Assembly: GCA_021234155.1 (NCBI GenBank)
Contig: JAJEKV010000010.1
Span: 8,295,185-8,359,184, forward strand
DNA length: 64,000 nucleotides
From: Isoetes taiwanensis
Lineage: Eukaryota > Streptophyta > Lycopodiopsida > Isoetales > Isoetaceae
Direction: 5' to 3'
The position numbers and the translations under genes were made by a program. Each line of letters begins with the position of its first letter. The stretch's first letter is position 1. This document shows, piece by piece, positions 53,875 to 64,000 of this stretch. A model generated the notes under the pieces. It saw nothing but the letters and a program-made list of their open reading frames with translations, made no database searches and was not told where the DNA came from.

Positions 53875-54220
53875 CACTACAAGAGAATAAGCGTATTTTG
53901 TCAGAAAAATCGTCAGATGGTCTTCACAAAACAGAGAAATGCCCAGACACTACTGGCTAACAATCTACCTGACGAATATTATCTGACGATGCAGTGTCAG
54001 AATAATCGTCAGAAAAATCGTCAGTTCTTCTGACGATGATGTGTCAGAAAAAACATCAAAAAAATCGTCAGAAAAAGCGTCAAAAAAATCGTTAGGAAAA
54101 GCATCAGAAAAATCGTCACAATTTTTGTCGCCAAATTCGTCAGACTTTTCGTCACTGCAATTGTCAGGGAATCGTTAGAATATGCATCAAGACTTTCGTC
54201 AGGATAGTTATCAGCAGAGC
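53875..54220 (+). mobile_element. CACTA (En/Spm) 5' terminus with subterminal repeats
   Basis: CACTACAAGAGAATAAGCG at 53875 is close to the conserved CACTACAAGAAA end of plant CACTA elements. It is followed by about 300 bp of a degenerate TCGTCAGAAAAA repeat in both orientations, the expected subterminal transposase-binding array. The opposite terminus is not in the window, and no TNPD-like transposase was found, so this is a truncated end. Confidence 0.7.
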
Positions 54221-54504
54221 ATTTTACTGTTACTCATATTGCTATAAAGATAGCTGATTAAGCCATTAAAGGATCTTGAAACTTATATTCGCAATTAAAA
54301 AGAGCACCAAATTGGGAGCTTTAAAGCCACAGTGATACATTAGAATGGGCATTTTATTGATATGATAAAAGTATAGAAATGTACAAGATGCAGCTGGAAT
54401 GCTTTTATTGTATAAATATATACACCGTTATCTCTGATAAACTGGACTTGGGCTGCCAGGAAATCTGTACTTGCTCCTTTATTCTTGGAAATTGATGGAG
54501 ACCT

Positions 54505-56075
54505 GTGAAATCCTCTATTAAATAACAACAAACATTGACCAGGAAATTGAATACAAGTAACCACCTTTCTCTTTCATCAACAAATTCACGAAGTCACACC
54601 CTTAAAATTTATATTTCCTGCAACAAAAAGCCGCGATGTCAGTAATGATCTTGGCAGGTCCATTGGAAGGAAAATCATGCTCAAGAAACTTGACCTCCTC
54701 AACTCCATGCAAATCATATCACGCAAAAATCATAAGCAAATATCATTCTGATTCAATATGCCAAACCTTAATGGGAACGTGTGATCTATCATTCATCAAA
54801 GTCTTCCAATCGAAATTGCTCCAACCGAAATTTTAAAGCAGAAACACCCACTCCCACAAAATGGAATCTCCATTCTTGCTACCTTGCTAGGCCAAGTGGC
54901 TATCACATGGTATCCAAGAGCCTATGCCATATCTGTGTTAGAGCAGGAACATAATTAGGCATGAGTACGGCATTAGTGGCCACGATTTCCACGGCCTTAA
55001 ATATCCAGTGTAGATCTAAACTTGCAATATTGTTACCCTCCTGCAAGTGCTGTTAAAGATTTTTTAAGGCTTGGCCTTATTTCAGTAATTTAATTTCAAA
55101 ATATTTAATCAATAACAAAAGATAAAACCGCACCAGATGCAACAGAGCATAATGTAAAAATTTGCTCAAACCTGAGATCATATTTTAGGACCATACAGGT
55201 CAATTTCCTCTGTTATGTATCCACTGGCCATATTTGAGCAGATGTAACATCAAAGCCCATGCTATTATCGAAGGCTATTCTATTTCCAAGGCCTTCTGGC
55301 TAAAGATCTGTAGACAAATCCCAAGAGCATATTGATTAGTTCTAAAATAGAACTGGTCAGTTGCAGACCGAGCAAACACCCTCATCCAGAACTAGAGATT
55401 TTGGGCCAAGCGACTACCTCAGAACATATTATAATCTATTTTGCGGTTGCTATGCATTTGTTTGCCATCAAAAGCACAACTGTCTATTTAGAAACACAAA
55501 GCAACTTATCTGTTTGTAGCATAAGCAAGATCTGGATCTTGAAGCAAATCGGCCTGCCACAAATAATCCGGCTTTCAATTTACCTGATTGTCATGTTGGA
55601 ATGAAGCCGACATCTCCAACAGGCAATATCTTTGGCAACAAGATCTGGCGACCTATTTTTGGCTGCAACAGGCAGATCCGAAAGTGTCTTTATGCTATTT
55701 CCAGCAAATTCGAAATGAATGATTTAATCGGTCATGCCTTCATATCGGACCAAGGTAGCCGCATACTTTTGGCGTATGTTATGAATATGGTAGCTCGAGG
55801 GAGTGGTCTTGGACATTAGTCTTGGTGGACTAGCATGGGTGTGTGCAAATTATGGCAAAACAAGGCAAATAAATAGCATTGAAACCTTATAATGGTTATG
55901 GTAAATAATATCTTGAAGGCAAGATATTATTTAATGGTTAAAGTTCTAGAGTTTAAATATAGTTGAGCCAAGATTGTATTCTTATATTCAAAAGTCAAAG
56001 ATAAATATAAAAATAACTAGACAAAATTAGTTTCAAAGAAAAAGGTAGAACATAACTATTAAACTATAAAAGAAG
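54505..56075 (+). mobile_element. Tandem retroelement array: internal segment upstream of LTR1
   Basis: Homologous to 57985-59558 at about 95% by eye. It has no polymerase or gag coding; the longest frame is 90 codons. It ends in AAAAGAAG, a possible polypurine tract, just before LTR1. It is part of a multi-unit array (see 56076-63495). The left outer LTR is not present. Confidence 0.75.
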
Positions 56076-56535
56076 TGATGGGCATGAATAGTTATTATTA
56101 GACGACCACCTTTTTGGACAAACTACTTTAGCTTTAACTCTAATTCGAATATCTCCTTGACCATGTGACCGCATTCATGTTTTGTTAGACCGCCCTTGCT
56201 TGTTACTTTGCTATTGCTACCAAGCCTTGCCATAATTCTGCCAGTTCTTCGCACCGATTGACCCGATTGGGCAGTGAACTACCAAAGACTGGTGAACTAA
56301 GAGCTTGACCAATCTGAGTTATTGGCGTAACTCGTATGCTATGTTTATTGGATTTGTGCTTATTTGTCGTCTTATTTCGTACTTAGTTCATTTTGTCATT
56401 GCTAACCGTTTAGCCTGTGGATTGTGTAGCAAACCTAGACAGTTTACAGGTTATAAGATTATGATTTGTTTGAAGAAGTCTGGTATTTTTTTTAGAAGAG
56501 ATAAAAGGTATGGTCCATTGTTGTGAACCATAACA
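56076..56535 (+). mobile_element. LTR1 of the tandem non-autonomous retroelement array
   Basis: 460 bp, starting TGATGGGCAT and ending CCATAACA. It is followed 2 bp later by a primer binding site (TGGTATCAGAGCC). Copies are LTR2 at 59559-59884 and LTR3 at 62736-63495. Confidence 0.8.
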
Positions 56536-56537
56536 AT

Positions 56538-56552
56538 TGGTATCAGAGCCAA
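56538..56552 (+). other. Primer binding site for initiator tRNA-Met
   Basis: TGGTATCAGAGCCAA is complementary to the 3' end of plant initiator tRNA-Met, the usual primer for minus-strand DNA synthesis of plant LTR elements. A second copy follows LTR2 at 59887-59901. Confidence 0.85.
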
Positions 56553-57045
56553 GCTATTCCTAAAGTTTGCAAAGACTTCTGGTTGGTGCTGGAGATTGTA
56601 AACAGAATAGAGAACCTTATTCTGGCTATTCTTGATGTTTGTAAGTCATCTAGTTGGTGCTAGTGATTGCAAACTAGAATAGAATTCCTCCTCCTGAGAA
56701 TCTAAATGATCTTCTTTCTATGAATTTAAAATTTTAACTTCTTGGATCATTCTTTCCAATTCGATTCTACCCAGAGTAATCAGCTTTTGGATATCAGTAT
56801 GAAAAAATTGTTTGTTGCAGGAAACATATAGGTGCAGGTGATTGGTGACGTGGAATAAGTAGAGGGGACTGAGCCTAATCTTCCTTATCAATCCATTTCA
56901 TTTGCCAAAATGGATCTCCTTCCAATCAAGCCTAACCAGAACTGACAATCCATCTCTTTGGCCAGGATGGATCTCCGTTGAAACTTTCCTGCATCTACGG
57001 AGGGCATATCTATGGTGGACGGATCAATCTTTATCTGGACTCTCT

Positions 57046-57227
57046 TCAATGTCACGGGTTCAACGCCTCGTTGTGAAAGTGGCCATGCAATGTAAAGTTG
57101 GTGGGGGAAGGACCCACTTCAGCAATGTAAAGTGGTGGGGGCAGGACCCATCTGGGTGTGTTGTAAAGTGTCACATGTCCGATAGGACGCTGCCTTGTGG
57201 CGTGACGTTAAAATCTCTTCTATCCTT
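57046..57227 (+). mobile_element. SINE copy 2, present in unit 1 but absent from unit 2
   Basis: Unit 2 reads ...GGACTCTC-TACCCTTGAC at 60386-60404, whereas unit 1 has about 180 extra bp at the same point. This is an empty-site comparison showing a discrete insertion. The insert starts with a B-box-like GGGTTCAACGCC, has a 42-bp internal duplication (TGGTGGGGG(A/C)AGGACCCA), and ends CATGTCCGATAGGACGCTGC, then CTTGTGGCGTGACGTTAAAA and TCTATC. Its last about 50 bp match the 3' part of the SINE at 2998-3146. Confidence 0.75.
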
Positions 57228-59558
57228 GACAAATCTTGAACTGTGTCAAACTAACGAATTCTAAACAATGTAAATTGCAGCCCATTGTATTAGTAAGATG
57301 TCTTAATAATGAATATCTGTCTGTAAGAAATTGTAGTTTAAAAGTAGAGGTGACTTCAAAATCTGTTAAAGATTTTAAAGGATTTGTGCCTTTAGAGAAA
57401 TTGTAAATCTATTTTATGATTGTTATTGCTTCCTTCTAATGAATGATCATGCCATTAATAGTTGCACAATGGTTGGTGCCACAGGTATTGATGTTAATGG
57501 ATGACATTGAAATTCTAGATTGGTGTCTAGAGTTTTATGCAGTAGTTGGTGCTACTGGTTGCAGTCGGTACCTTGATCTTTCCTTAATCTTGCCTTTATG
57601 TTAAAACTTAAACTTAGATCTTAAGCTTTGCTTTTCCAATAAAGGAAAAGGAAAATACATGGAAGCTAAATCAATTTTCCATGGAAGCTAACAACCAATT
57701 TTCCAGCTAAATACATGTATCTTAAGCAAAAGGAAAATACATGGAAGCTAAATCCGACTGAAAGGGGAATACACAGAAGCTAAATCCGTCGGATGCCAGC
57801 CCCTACAACTGCAACAACCAAATTAATACATGCTAGAAAATCTGTCTGGCGGATCTTGCTTGCTTGCTCACCTCTTTTTCCTTCGGCCAGGCAGAATCGA
57901 CATCTGCAGGCTTCGCCACACCTACAGAAGCCGAATTAGGCATAAGAAGCGGATCAACAACTCATGCAGCCGATTTAGCATCCACCTGTGGAATCCTCTA
58001 TTAAATAACAACAAACATTGACCAGGAAATTAAATACAAGTAACCACCTTTCTCTTTCATCAACAAATTCACGAAGTCGCACCCTTAAAATTTATATTTC
58101 CTGCAACAAAAAGCCGCAATGTCAGTAATGATCTTGGCAGGTCCATGACCTCCTCAACTCCATGCAAATCATATCACTCAAAAATCATAAGCAAATATCA
58201 TTCTGATTCAATATGTCAAACCTTAATGGGAACATTTGATCTATCATTCATCAAAGTCTTCCAATCGAAATTGCTCCAACTGAAATTTTAAAGCAGAAAC
58301 ACCCACTCCCACAAAATGGAATCTCCATTCTTGCTATCTTGCTAGGCCAAGTGGCTATTATATGGTATCCAAGAGCCTATGCCATATCTGTGTTAGAGCA
58401 GGAACATAATTAGGCATGAGTACGGCATTAGTGGCCACGATTTCCACGGCCTTAAATATCCAGTGTAGATCTAAACTTGCAATATTGTTACCCTGCTGCA
58501 AGATCTATTCCTCCTGCTGTTAAAGATTTTTTAAGGCTTGGCATTATTTCAGTAATTTAATTTCAAAATATTTAATCAATAACAAAAGATAAAACCGCAC
58601 CAGATGCAACAGAGCATAATGTAAAAATTTGCTCAAACCTGAGATCATATTTTAGGACCATACAGGTCAATTTCCTCTGTTATGTATCCACTGGCCATAT
58701 TTGAGCAGATGTAACATCGAAGCCCATGCCATTATCGAAGGCTATTCTATTTCCAAGGCCTTCTGGCTAAAGATCTGTAGACAAATCCCAAGAGCATATT
58801 GATTATCTCTAAAATAGAACTGGTCTGAGTTGCAGACCGAGCAAACAAAACCCTCATCCAGAACTAGAGATTTTGGGCCAAGCGACTACCTCAAAATAGA
58901 TTATAATCTATTTTGCGGCTGCTATGCATTTGTTTGCCATCAAAAGCACAACTGTCTATTTAGAAACATAAAGCAACTTATCTGTTTGTAGCATAAGCAA
59001 GATCCGGATCTTGAAGCAAATCGGCCTGCCACAAATAATCCGGCTTTCAGTTTACCTGATTGTCATGTTGGAATGAAGCCGACATCTCCAACAGGCAATA
59101 TCTTTGGCAACAAGATCTGGCGACCTATTTTTCGGCTGCAACATGCAGATCCGAAAGTGTCTTTATGCTATTTCCAGCAAATTCGAAATGAATGATTTAA
59201 TCGGTCATGCCTTCATATCGGACCAAGGTAGCCGCATAATTTTGGCGTATGTTATGAATATGGTAGCTCGGGGGAGTGGTCTTGGACGTTAGTCTTGGTG
59301 GACTAGCAGGGGTGTGTGAGAATGGCAAATTATGGGCAAAACAACGCAGATAAATAGCAATGAAACCTTATAATGGTTATGGTAAATAATATCTTGGAGG
59401 CAAGATATTATTTAATGGTTAAAGTTCTAGAGTTTAAATATAGTTGAGCCAAGATTGTATTCTTATATTCAAAAGTCAAAGATAAATATAAAAATAACTA
59501 AAGCCAAAATTAGTTTCAAAGAAAAAGGTAGAACGTAACTATTAAACTATAAAAGAAG

Positions 59559-59884
59559 TGATGGGCATGAATAGTTATTATTAGACGACCACCTTTTTGG
59601 ACAAACTACTTTAGCTTTAACTCTAATTCGAATATCTCCTTGACCATGTGACCGCATTCATGTTTTGTTAGACCGCCCTTGCTTGTTACTTTGCTATTGG
59701 ATCTGTGCTTATTTGTCGTCTCATTTCGTACTTGGTTCATTTTGTCATTGCTAACTGTTTAGCCTGTGGATTGTGTAGCAAACCTAGACAGTTTACAGGT
59801 TATAAGATTATGATTTGTTTGAAGAAGTCTGGTATTTTGTTTAGAAGAGATAAAAGGTATGGTCCATTGTTGTGAACCATAACA
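59559..59884 (+). mobile_element. LTR2 of the array (internally deleted)
   Basis: 326 bp with the same ends as LTR1. About 135-170 bp are missing after TTTGCTATTGG relative to LTR1. It is shared between unit 1 on the left and unit 2 on the right. Confidence 0.8.
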
Positions 59885-61324
59885 ATTGGTATCAGAGCCA
59901 AGCTATTCCTAAAGTTTGCAAAGACTTCTGGTTGGTGCTGGAGATTGTAAACAGAATAGAGAACCTTATTCTGGCTATTCTTGATGTTTGTAAGTCATCT
60001 AGTTGGTGCCAGTGATTGCAAACTGGAATAGAATTCCTCCTCCTGAGAATCTAAATGATCTTATTTCTATGAATTTAAAATTTTAACTTCTTGGATCATT
60101 CTTTCCAATTTGATTCTACCCAGAGTAATCAACCTTTGGATATCAGTATGAAAGAATTGTTTGTTGCAGGAAACATATAGGTGCAGGTGATTGGTGACGT
60201 GGAATAAGTAGAGGGGACTGAGCCTAATCTTCCTTATCAATCCATTTCATTTGCCAAAATAGATCTCCTTCCAATCAAGCCTAACCAGAACTAACAATCC
60301 ATCTCTTTGGCCAGGATGGATCTCCGTTGAAACTTTCCTGCATCTATGGAGGGCGTATCTATGGTGGATGGATCAATCTTTATCTGGACTCTCTACCCTT
60401 GACAAATCTTGAACTGTGTCAAACTAACGAATTCTAAACAATGTAAATTGCAGCCCATTGTATTAGTAAGATGTCTTAATAATGAATATCTGTCTGTAAG
60501 AAATTGTAGTTTAAAAGTAGAGGTGACTTCAAAATCTGTTAAAGATTTTAAAGGATTTGGCCTTTAGAGAAATTGTAAATCTATTTTATGATTGTATTGC
60601 TTCCTTCTAATGAATGATCATGCCATTACTAGTTGCACAATGGTTGGTGCCACAGGTATTGATGTTAATGGATGACATTGAAATTCTATATTGGTGTCTA
60701 GAGTTTTGTGCAGTAGTTGGTGCTACTGGTTGCAGTCGGTGCTTCGACGAAAACCTTGATCTTTCCTTAATCTTGCCTTTATGTTAAAACTTAAACTTAG
60801 ATCTTAAGTTTTGCTAATATATCTGGATCTTTATCTTAATCTTTAGCCACAACTGTTGTGATTGTCATAAATAGTTGGTGCTATTTGTGAGATCATAATA
60901 CTAGCCTTTGGTTCTTAAAATGGGTTGAGTTGATGCTCATGTACAAATTGAGTTGGTGCTTAATTTGTGGTTTACGACTGAGGTCAGTTGCTTCCAAAAA
61001 GGGAAGAATGGTTATGAATATGGTAGCTCGGGGGAGTGGTCTTGGACGTTAGTCTTGGTGGACTAGTATGGGTGTGTGAGAATGGCAAATTATGGGCAAA
61101 ACAAGGCAAATAAATGGCAATGAAACCTTATAATAGTTATGGTAAATAATATCTTGGAGGCAAGATATTATTTAATGGTTAAAGTTCTAGAGTTTAAATA
61201 TAGTTGAGCCAAGATTGTATTCTTATATTCAAAAGTCAAAGATAAATATAGAAATAACTAAAGCCAAAATTAGTTTCAAAGGAAAAGGTAGAACGTAACT
61301 ATTAAACTATACAAGTTACTTATC

Positions 61325-61344
61325 GCGGCGGCCAAGGCCGCCGC
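61325..61344. repeat. Perfect GC hairpin near the Helitron-like 3' end
   Basis: GCGGCGGCC, AA, GGCCGCCGC: nine base pairs with a 2-nt loop in an AT-rich neighbourhood. Confidence 0.9.
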
Positions 61345-61539
61345 GAACGTTTCTCTTCCTCCGTCTTGTGCCAGGTCGCTTTGCCAAGCTGGCAAGAGTT
61401 TTGATAGAAGAGGCAGTGGAGATAATATGTTACAGGAGGGCCTAAAGGGGCAAGAGGCAGCATAACACCCATTTCAATTCTCTGCATCACTGCTTGAAAA
61501 TTTCTTGGATCCGAGCAACACCAGGCTGATTCCGCACTT

Positions 61540-61990
61540 GCCATTAAAATTTCATGCTTGGGCAACCCAAATTTTGCACAGTTGAACAAATCCGACAGAA
61601 ATCAGGTTCCAGAAAAAACATTTTGCTCCAATTCAAGTCATCCTCTTCCCATTCAAAATTCCTAGAATTGTCGAATTGAAGAACACTATTAGGAGAGCCA
61701 GGCAATGACAGGGAAAGTTTAGCAAAGAACAGGCAAATTTTGGGTAACAAAAGGATGAGCAAGCAATCGGATAGTAGTCCATTGATCAGAAGGCTGTGCA
61801 AAGACATTTTTCAAAAACTCCTGCCCTTTAGCAGATAAAGAACAGGGGATTTCTGGGATTTCATCAGAACATCCAATCTGGTACAGAACCACGAAAGGTT
61901 TAGCGATATAATCCCAAGCAACTCTACCTGTAAATATTTTGATTAGTGTTCAAGCCATACACCATATATCTAAAGCAGAGCCACAACTGA
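61540..61990 (-). pseudogene. MAPKKK-type protein kinase fragment inside the insert
   Basis: On the minus strand, with frame changes: ALDIWCMA, then IFTGRVAWD, YQIGCSDEIPEIPCSLSAKG, EFLKNVFAQPSDQWTTIRLL, AHPFVT, and further on SPNSVLQFDNSRNFEWEEDD. These correspond to kinase subdomains IX to XI (SDIWSLGC; TGRxAW; IGxSDExPEIPxxLSxxG; RWTxxxLLxHPF) and the acidic C-terminal tail of the plant MAPKKK15-21-like group. The ATP-binding and catalytic loops are absent, so it is a captured 3' fragment without kinase activity. Confidence 0.7.
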
Positions 61991-62735
61991 AATCTCTAGT
62001 TGCTGATATAATTTCTCAAACAATATTGCATGTTGCTGAAGCAGAAATCCATAGATTGGGTTTAGAAATCCACAAGTTGGATTGAGGAAGCCATCGATTG
62101 GGCTGAGACTTATAGATTGGCCCGAGAAACCCACCAATTGGGCTGGGAAATCCGACCCATTTGCCTAGAAACCCATGTACTTGCCTAGAAGGATCAAGGA
62201 GTTTTGCTTGAGAAACACACCAATTTCACTAATTCGTACACAGATCCATTGAAGAAGGTCTCTGTTTTGGTTCATGCGAATTGCAAAGCAAGGAACCGGG
62301 ATTGCTTGCAAAGCCAAGAAATCATATATAGCTAGGATTGCTTGCAGAGCAAGAAAGGGAACCATCATGTCACATGCGTACATTAGCTTTTTTTCCAGGT
62401 GTCAAGCGTAGGTGAATACTGTTTAAAATGATTACCAGAGCTGAGAGAATATTGCTTCATAAATGCAAAGCCGATGACATCATGGTTAGTTATTGCCGAA
62501 GAAATGAAAATGACCTCTCTGTTGGTGCTTTTCATAGCCATAAAAAAATCTACAACTAGGAAGATTATGTGTTACCAATGCTGCAATGCTGCATACAGTC
62601 TTCTCCTTAGAAGCCGTCACTCTTTTTTTTTTTCATTTTTTTTCAAAGACACGTGTCTCTCCCAAATTTTTTTTGCATCAAAGAAGATAGGAAAAATTAA
62701 AAAAGGAACATGCTTTAGATAGGAGTGAAAAGATG

Positions 62736-63495
62736 TGATGGGCATGAGTAGTTATTATTAGACGACCACCTTTTTGGGTTAAAGCATGTTAGGGTGTACC
62801 ACTTTTGGAACCTACCTAAAATATCCACTGGGTACTCACATATGGTGATATTGCTTCATGCTCATGATAATGGGTGATATGAAAAGTGCTCTAAGACATC
62901 ATGCTTTTATTACTCTCAATCATGAAGCAAAAATATTGACTATTAGCTTTGATTTAGGTACTTTTAATATCAATTAGGTACCTGCAGAAAAAGTACTCAA
63001 AAACTACCTTTTAGATACTTTTTTTGGCACATCCTAACATGCTCTCACCCTTTTGGACAAACTACTTTAGCTTTAACTCTAATTCGAATATCTGTGACCG
63101 CATTCATGTTTTGTTAGACTGCCCTTGCTTGTTACTTTGCTATTGCTAGCAAGCCTTGCCATAATTCTGCCAGTTCTTTGCACCGAGTGACCCGGTTGGG
63201 CGGTGAACTACCAAAGACTGGTTAATGCATCTGGATCTAGCTCTAGTTTTGGTGAACTAAGAGCTTGACCAATCTGAGTTATTGGTGTAACTCGTATGCT
63301 ATGTTTATTGGATCTGTGCTTATTTGTCGTCTTATTTCATACTTAGTTCATTTTGTCATTGCTAACCGTTTATTCTGTGGATTGTCTAGCAAACCTGGAC
63401 AGTTTACAGGTTATAAGATTATGATTTGTTTGAAGAAGTCTGGTATTATGTTTAGAAGAGATAAAAGGTATGGTCCATTGTTGTGAATCATTACA
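62736..63495 (+). mobile_element. LTR3 of the array, interrupted by a MITE
   Basis: It starts TGATGGGCATGAG and ends ATCATTACA, followed by unrelated flank (GCGTAGGCC), so it is the right end of the array. Without the MITE and duplicated target it is about 480 bp, close to LTR1. Confidence 0.8.
62778..63047. mobile_element. MITE, 270 bp, with 9-bp TSD (Mutator-like)
   Basis: Terminal repeats TTAAAGCATGTTAGGGTGTA at left and, read inward from the right, TGAGAGCATGTTAGGATGTG. It is flanked by CCTTTTTGG (62769-62777) and CCCTTTTGG (63048-63056), a 9-bp duplication with one change. LTR1 and LTR2 have the uninterrupted target CCACCTTTTTGGACAAAC. A 9-bp duplication points to Mutator-like transposase. 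No coding sequence. Confidence 0.75.
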
Positions 63496-64000
63496 GCGTA
63501 GGCCTTCTCTAGGTAAGTGCAAACGATGTAAGCCCTAAGTCCATTGTGTATATCTACACAAAAATTCGTTTTCAACCATAATCATTCAAAAGTATTTCGA
63601 TGTTCGTTTCCAACCAAAAATCATTCAAAAATATTTCAATGTGAAATAATAAAGATCAATAATATAGAATAGAATAGAATAGAATAGAACTACCAGGGAA
63701 AGCTCCAACTTATCTTTTATGTTTCCCTAACTTATCTTTTATGTAAGACACAGAGAAAGAAGTGTATATGCACTTGCTTGCCATTATCGGTCTTGATTTC
63801 TAGGACAACTCATATCCATAGATTTTATTTTTTGCCTTCTTCTAGCCAATATAGGCAATTTTTTGCCTTCGTCTAAGGCGCAATGCATTTCAAATTAAAT
63901 TAAATCACATACCCTAAATCGATATGCAGAAGTGACTTGAAGGTTTTCAAAGGTTAGAAATATGCCACTGTTAGTTTTTGTATCCTAAAAGCAATGAAAA
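63496..64000. other. Right flank without a recognised gene
   Basis: AT-rich, with a small (TAGAA)n microsatellite at about 63665-63690 and two copies each of GTTTCCCTAACTTATCTTTTAT-like and TTTTTTGCCTTC phrases. No gene or terminal repeat was recognised. Confidence 0.4.

Larger units (their letters stand above)
56536..59558 (+). mobile_element. Internal unit 1 of the array (LARD-like, non-coding)
   Basis: It begins with the primer site and ends with AAAAGAAG ahead of LTR2. No gag or pol. A motif close to GTTGGTGC(T/C) recurs at irregular 60-150-bp intervals (for example about 56582, 56654, 57470, 57545). A SINE lies at 57046-57227. The segment 57633-57984 contains AGGAAAATACATGGAAGCTAAAT-type repeats and is not matched in unit 2. 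Confidence 0.75.
61312..62728 (-). mobile_element. Helitron-like non-autonomous insert (1.42 kb) carrying a kinase-gene piece
   Basis: Comparison with units 1 and 2 (TATAAAAGAAG uninterrupted) delimits the insert. Read on the minus strand it starts TCACTCCTATC and ends with a perfect 9-bp-stem hairpin (GCGGCGGCC-TT-GGCCGCCGC) 13 nt before the end ...GTAACTTG, followed by T. There is no target duplication beyond an ambiguous base and no terminal inverted repeat. TC start, 3' hairpin and 3'-flanking T are Helitron hallmarks. The end is CTTG rather than CTRR and the 5' flank is T rather than A, so the class is tentative. The 3' end recurs at 33441. Confidence 0.5.
59885..62735 (+). mobile_element. 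Internal unit 2 of the array, with an insertion
   Basis: It begins with the primer site (59887) and matches unit 1 up to 60815. Then comes 60816-61010, private sequence with more GTTGGTGC-type motifs. At 61011 it jumps to sequence matching about 55780-56070 (TTATGAATATGGTAGCTCG), so about 1.5 kb is missing relative to unit 1. The end is interrupted by the 1.4-kb insert at 61312-62728. Confidence 0.75.

Noticed and set aside
61320-61589. Minus-strand protein ending RRPWPPR as a gene
   Set aside because: Its end is encoded by the GC hairpin of the Helitron-like terminus. Only the upstream part fits MAPKKK tail sequence.

Overview
The window looks like nuclear DNA of a land plant. Evidence: plant-type L1 LINEs, a tRNA-iMet primer binding site, a CACTA terminus, a hAT element with DUF659 and dimerisation domains, and decayed copies of plant gene families (PPR, mTERF, remorin, SDP1-type lipase, MAPKKK, PLATZ-like). 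I favour a fern or another non-flowering vascular plant. The PPR remnant reads like fern PPR proteins, one LINE family is not the angiosperm L1 type, and one Ty3 element is of the Tf1/sushi-like type. The species cannot be fixed from the sequence. I found no clear intact single-copy gene, rRNA or tRNA gene, CRISPR array or bacterial operon.

Layout. 1-2.3 kb: unassigned DNA, a CACGCC-rich tract and one LTR. 2.9-3.6 kb: a PLATZ-like zinc-finger gene split by a SINE. 4.3-10.3 kb: a LINE (LINE-A) with tandem 5' UTR units, endonuclease, reverse transcriptase and a (TATC)n end. 10.3-18.1 kb: a decayed Ty3/gypsy element split by a 5.1-kb L1 with 17-bp target-site duplications (TSDs). 18.1-20.5 kb: a second LINE-A 5' part and a transposase-like relic. 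20.5-23.3 kb: a PPR pseudogene split by a 5'-inverted L1. 26.6-27.4 kb: an mTERF pseudogene. 28.8-33 kb: relics of one or more transposon proteins and a gag. 33.7-39.5 kb: a minus-strand Ty3/gypsy element with both LTRs, each holding a tRNA-like module. 41-47.3 kb: an SDP1-like lipase pseudogene beside a remorin pseudogene split by a 4.2-kb hAT with an 8-bp TSD. 48.5-54.2 kb: a hairpin-forming minisatellite, small inverted-repeat elements, a 0.8-kb tandem duplication, tRNA-derived repeats and a CACTA end. 54.5-63.5 kb: a tandem LTR-internal-LTR-internal-LTR array of a non-autonomous retroelement, carrying a SINE, a 9-bp-TSD MITE and a 1.4-kb Helitron-like insert with a piece of a MAPKKK gene.

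The genes do not form a pathway. The window records successive insertions: nested elements, target duplications and one empty-site comparison give relative ages. The most promising leads are a SINE family and LINE-A sharing a TATC-repeat 3' end, a Helitron-like terminus shared by two loci, and the tRNA-like module inside a gypsy LTR. Family names rest on reading motifs by eye, without database searches.
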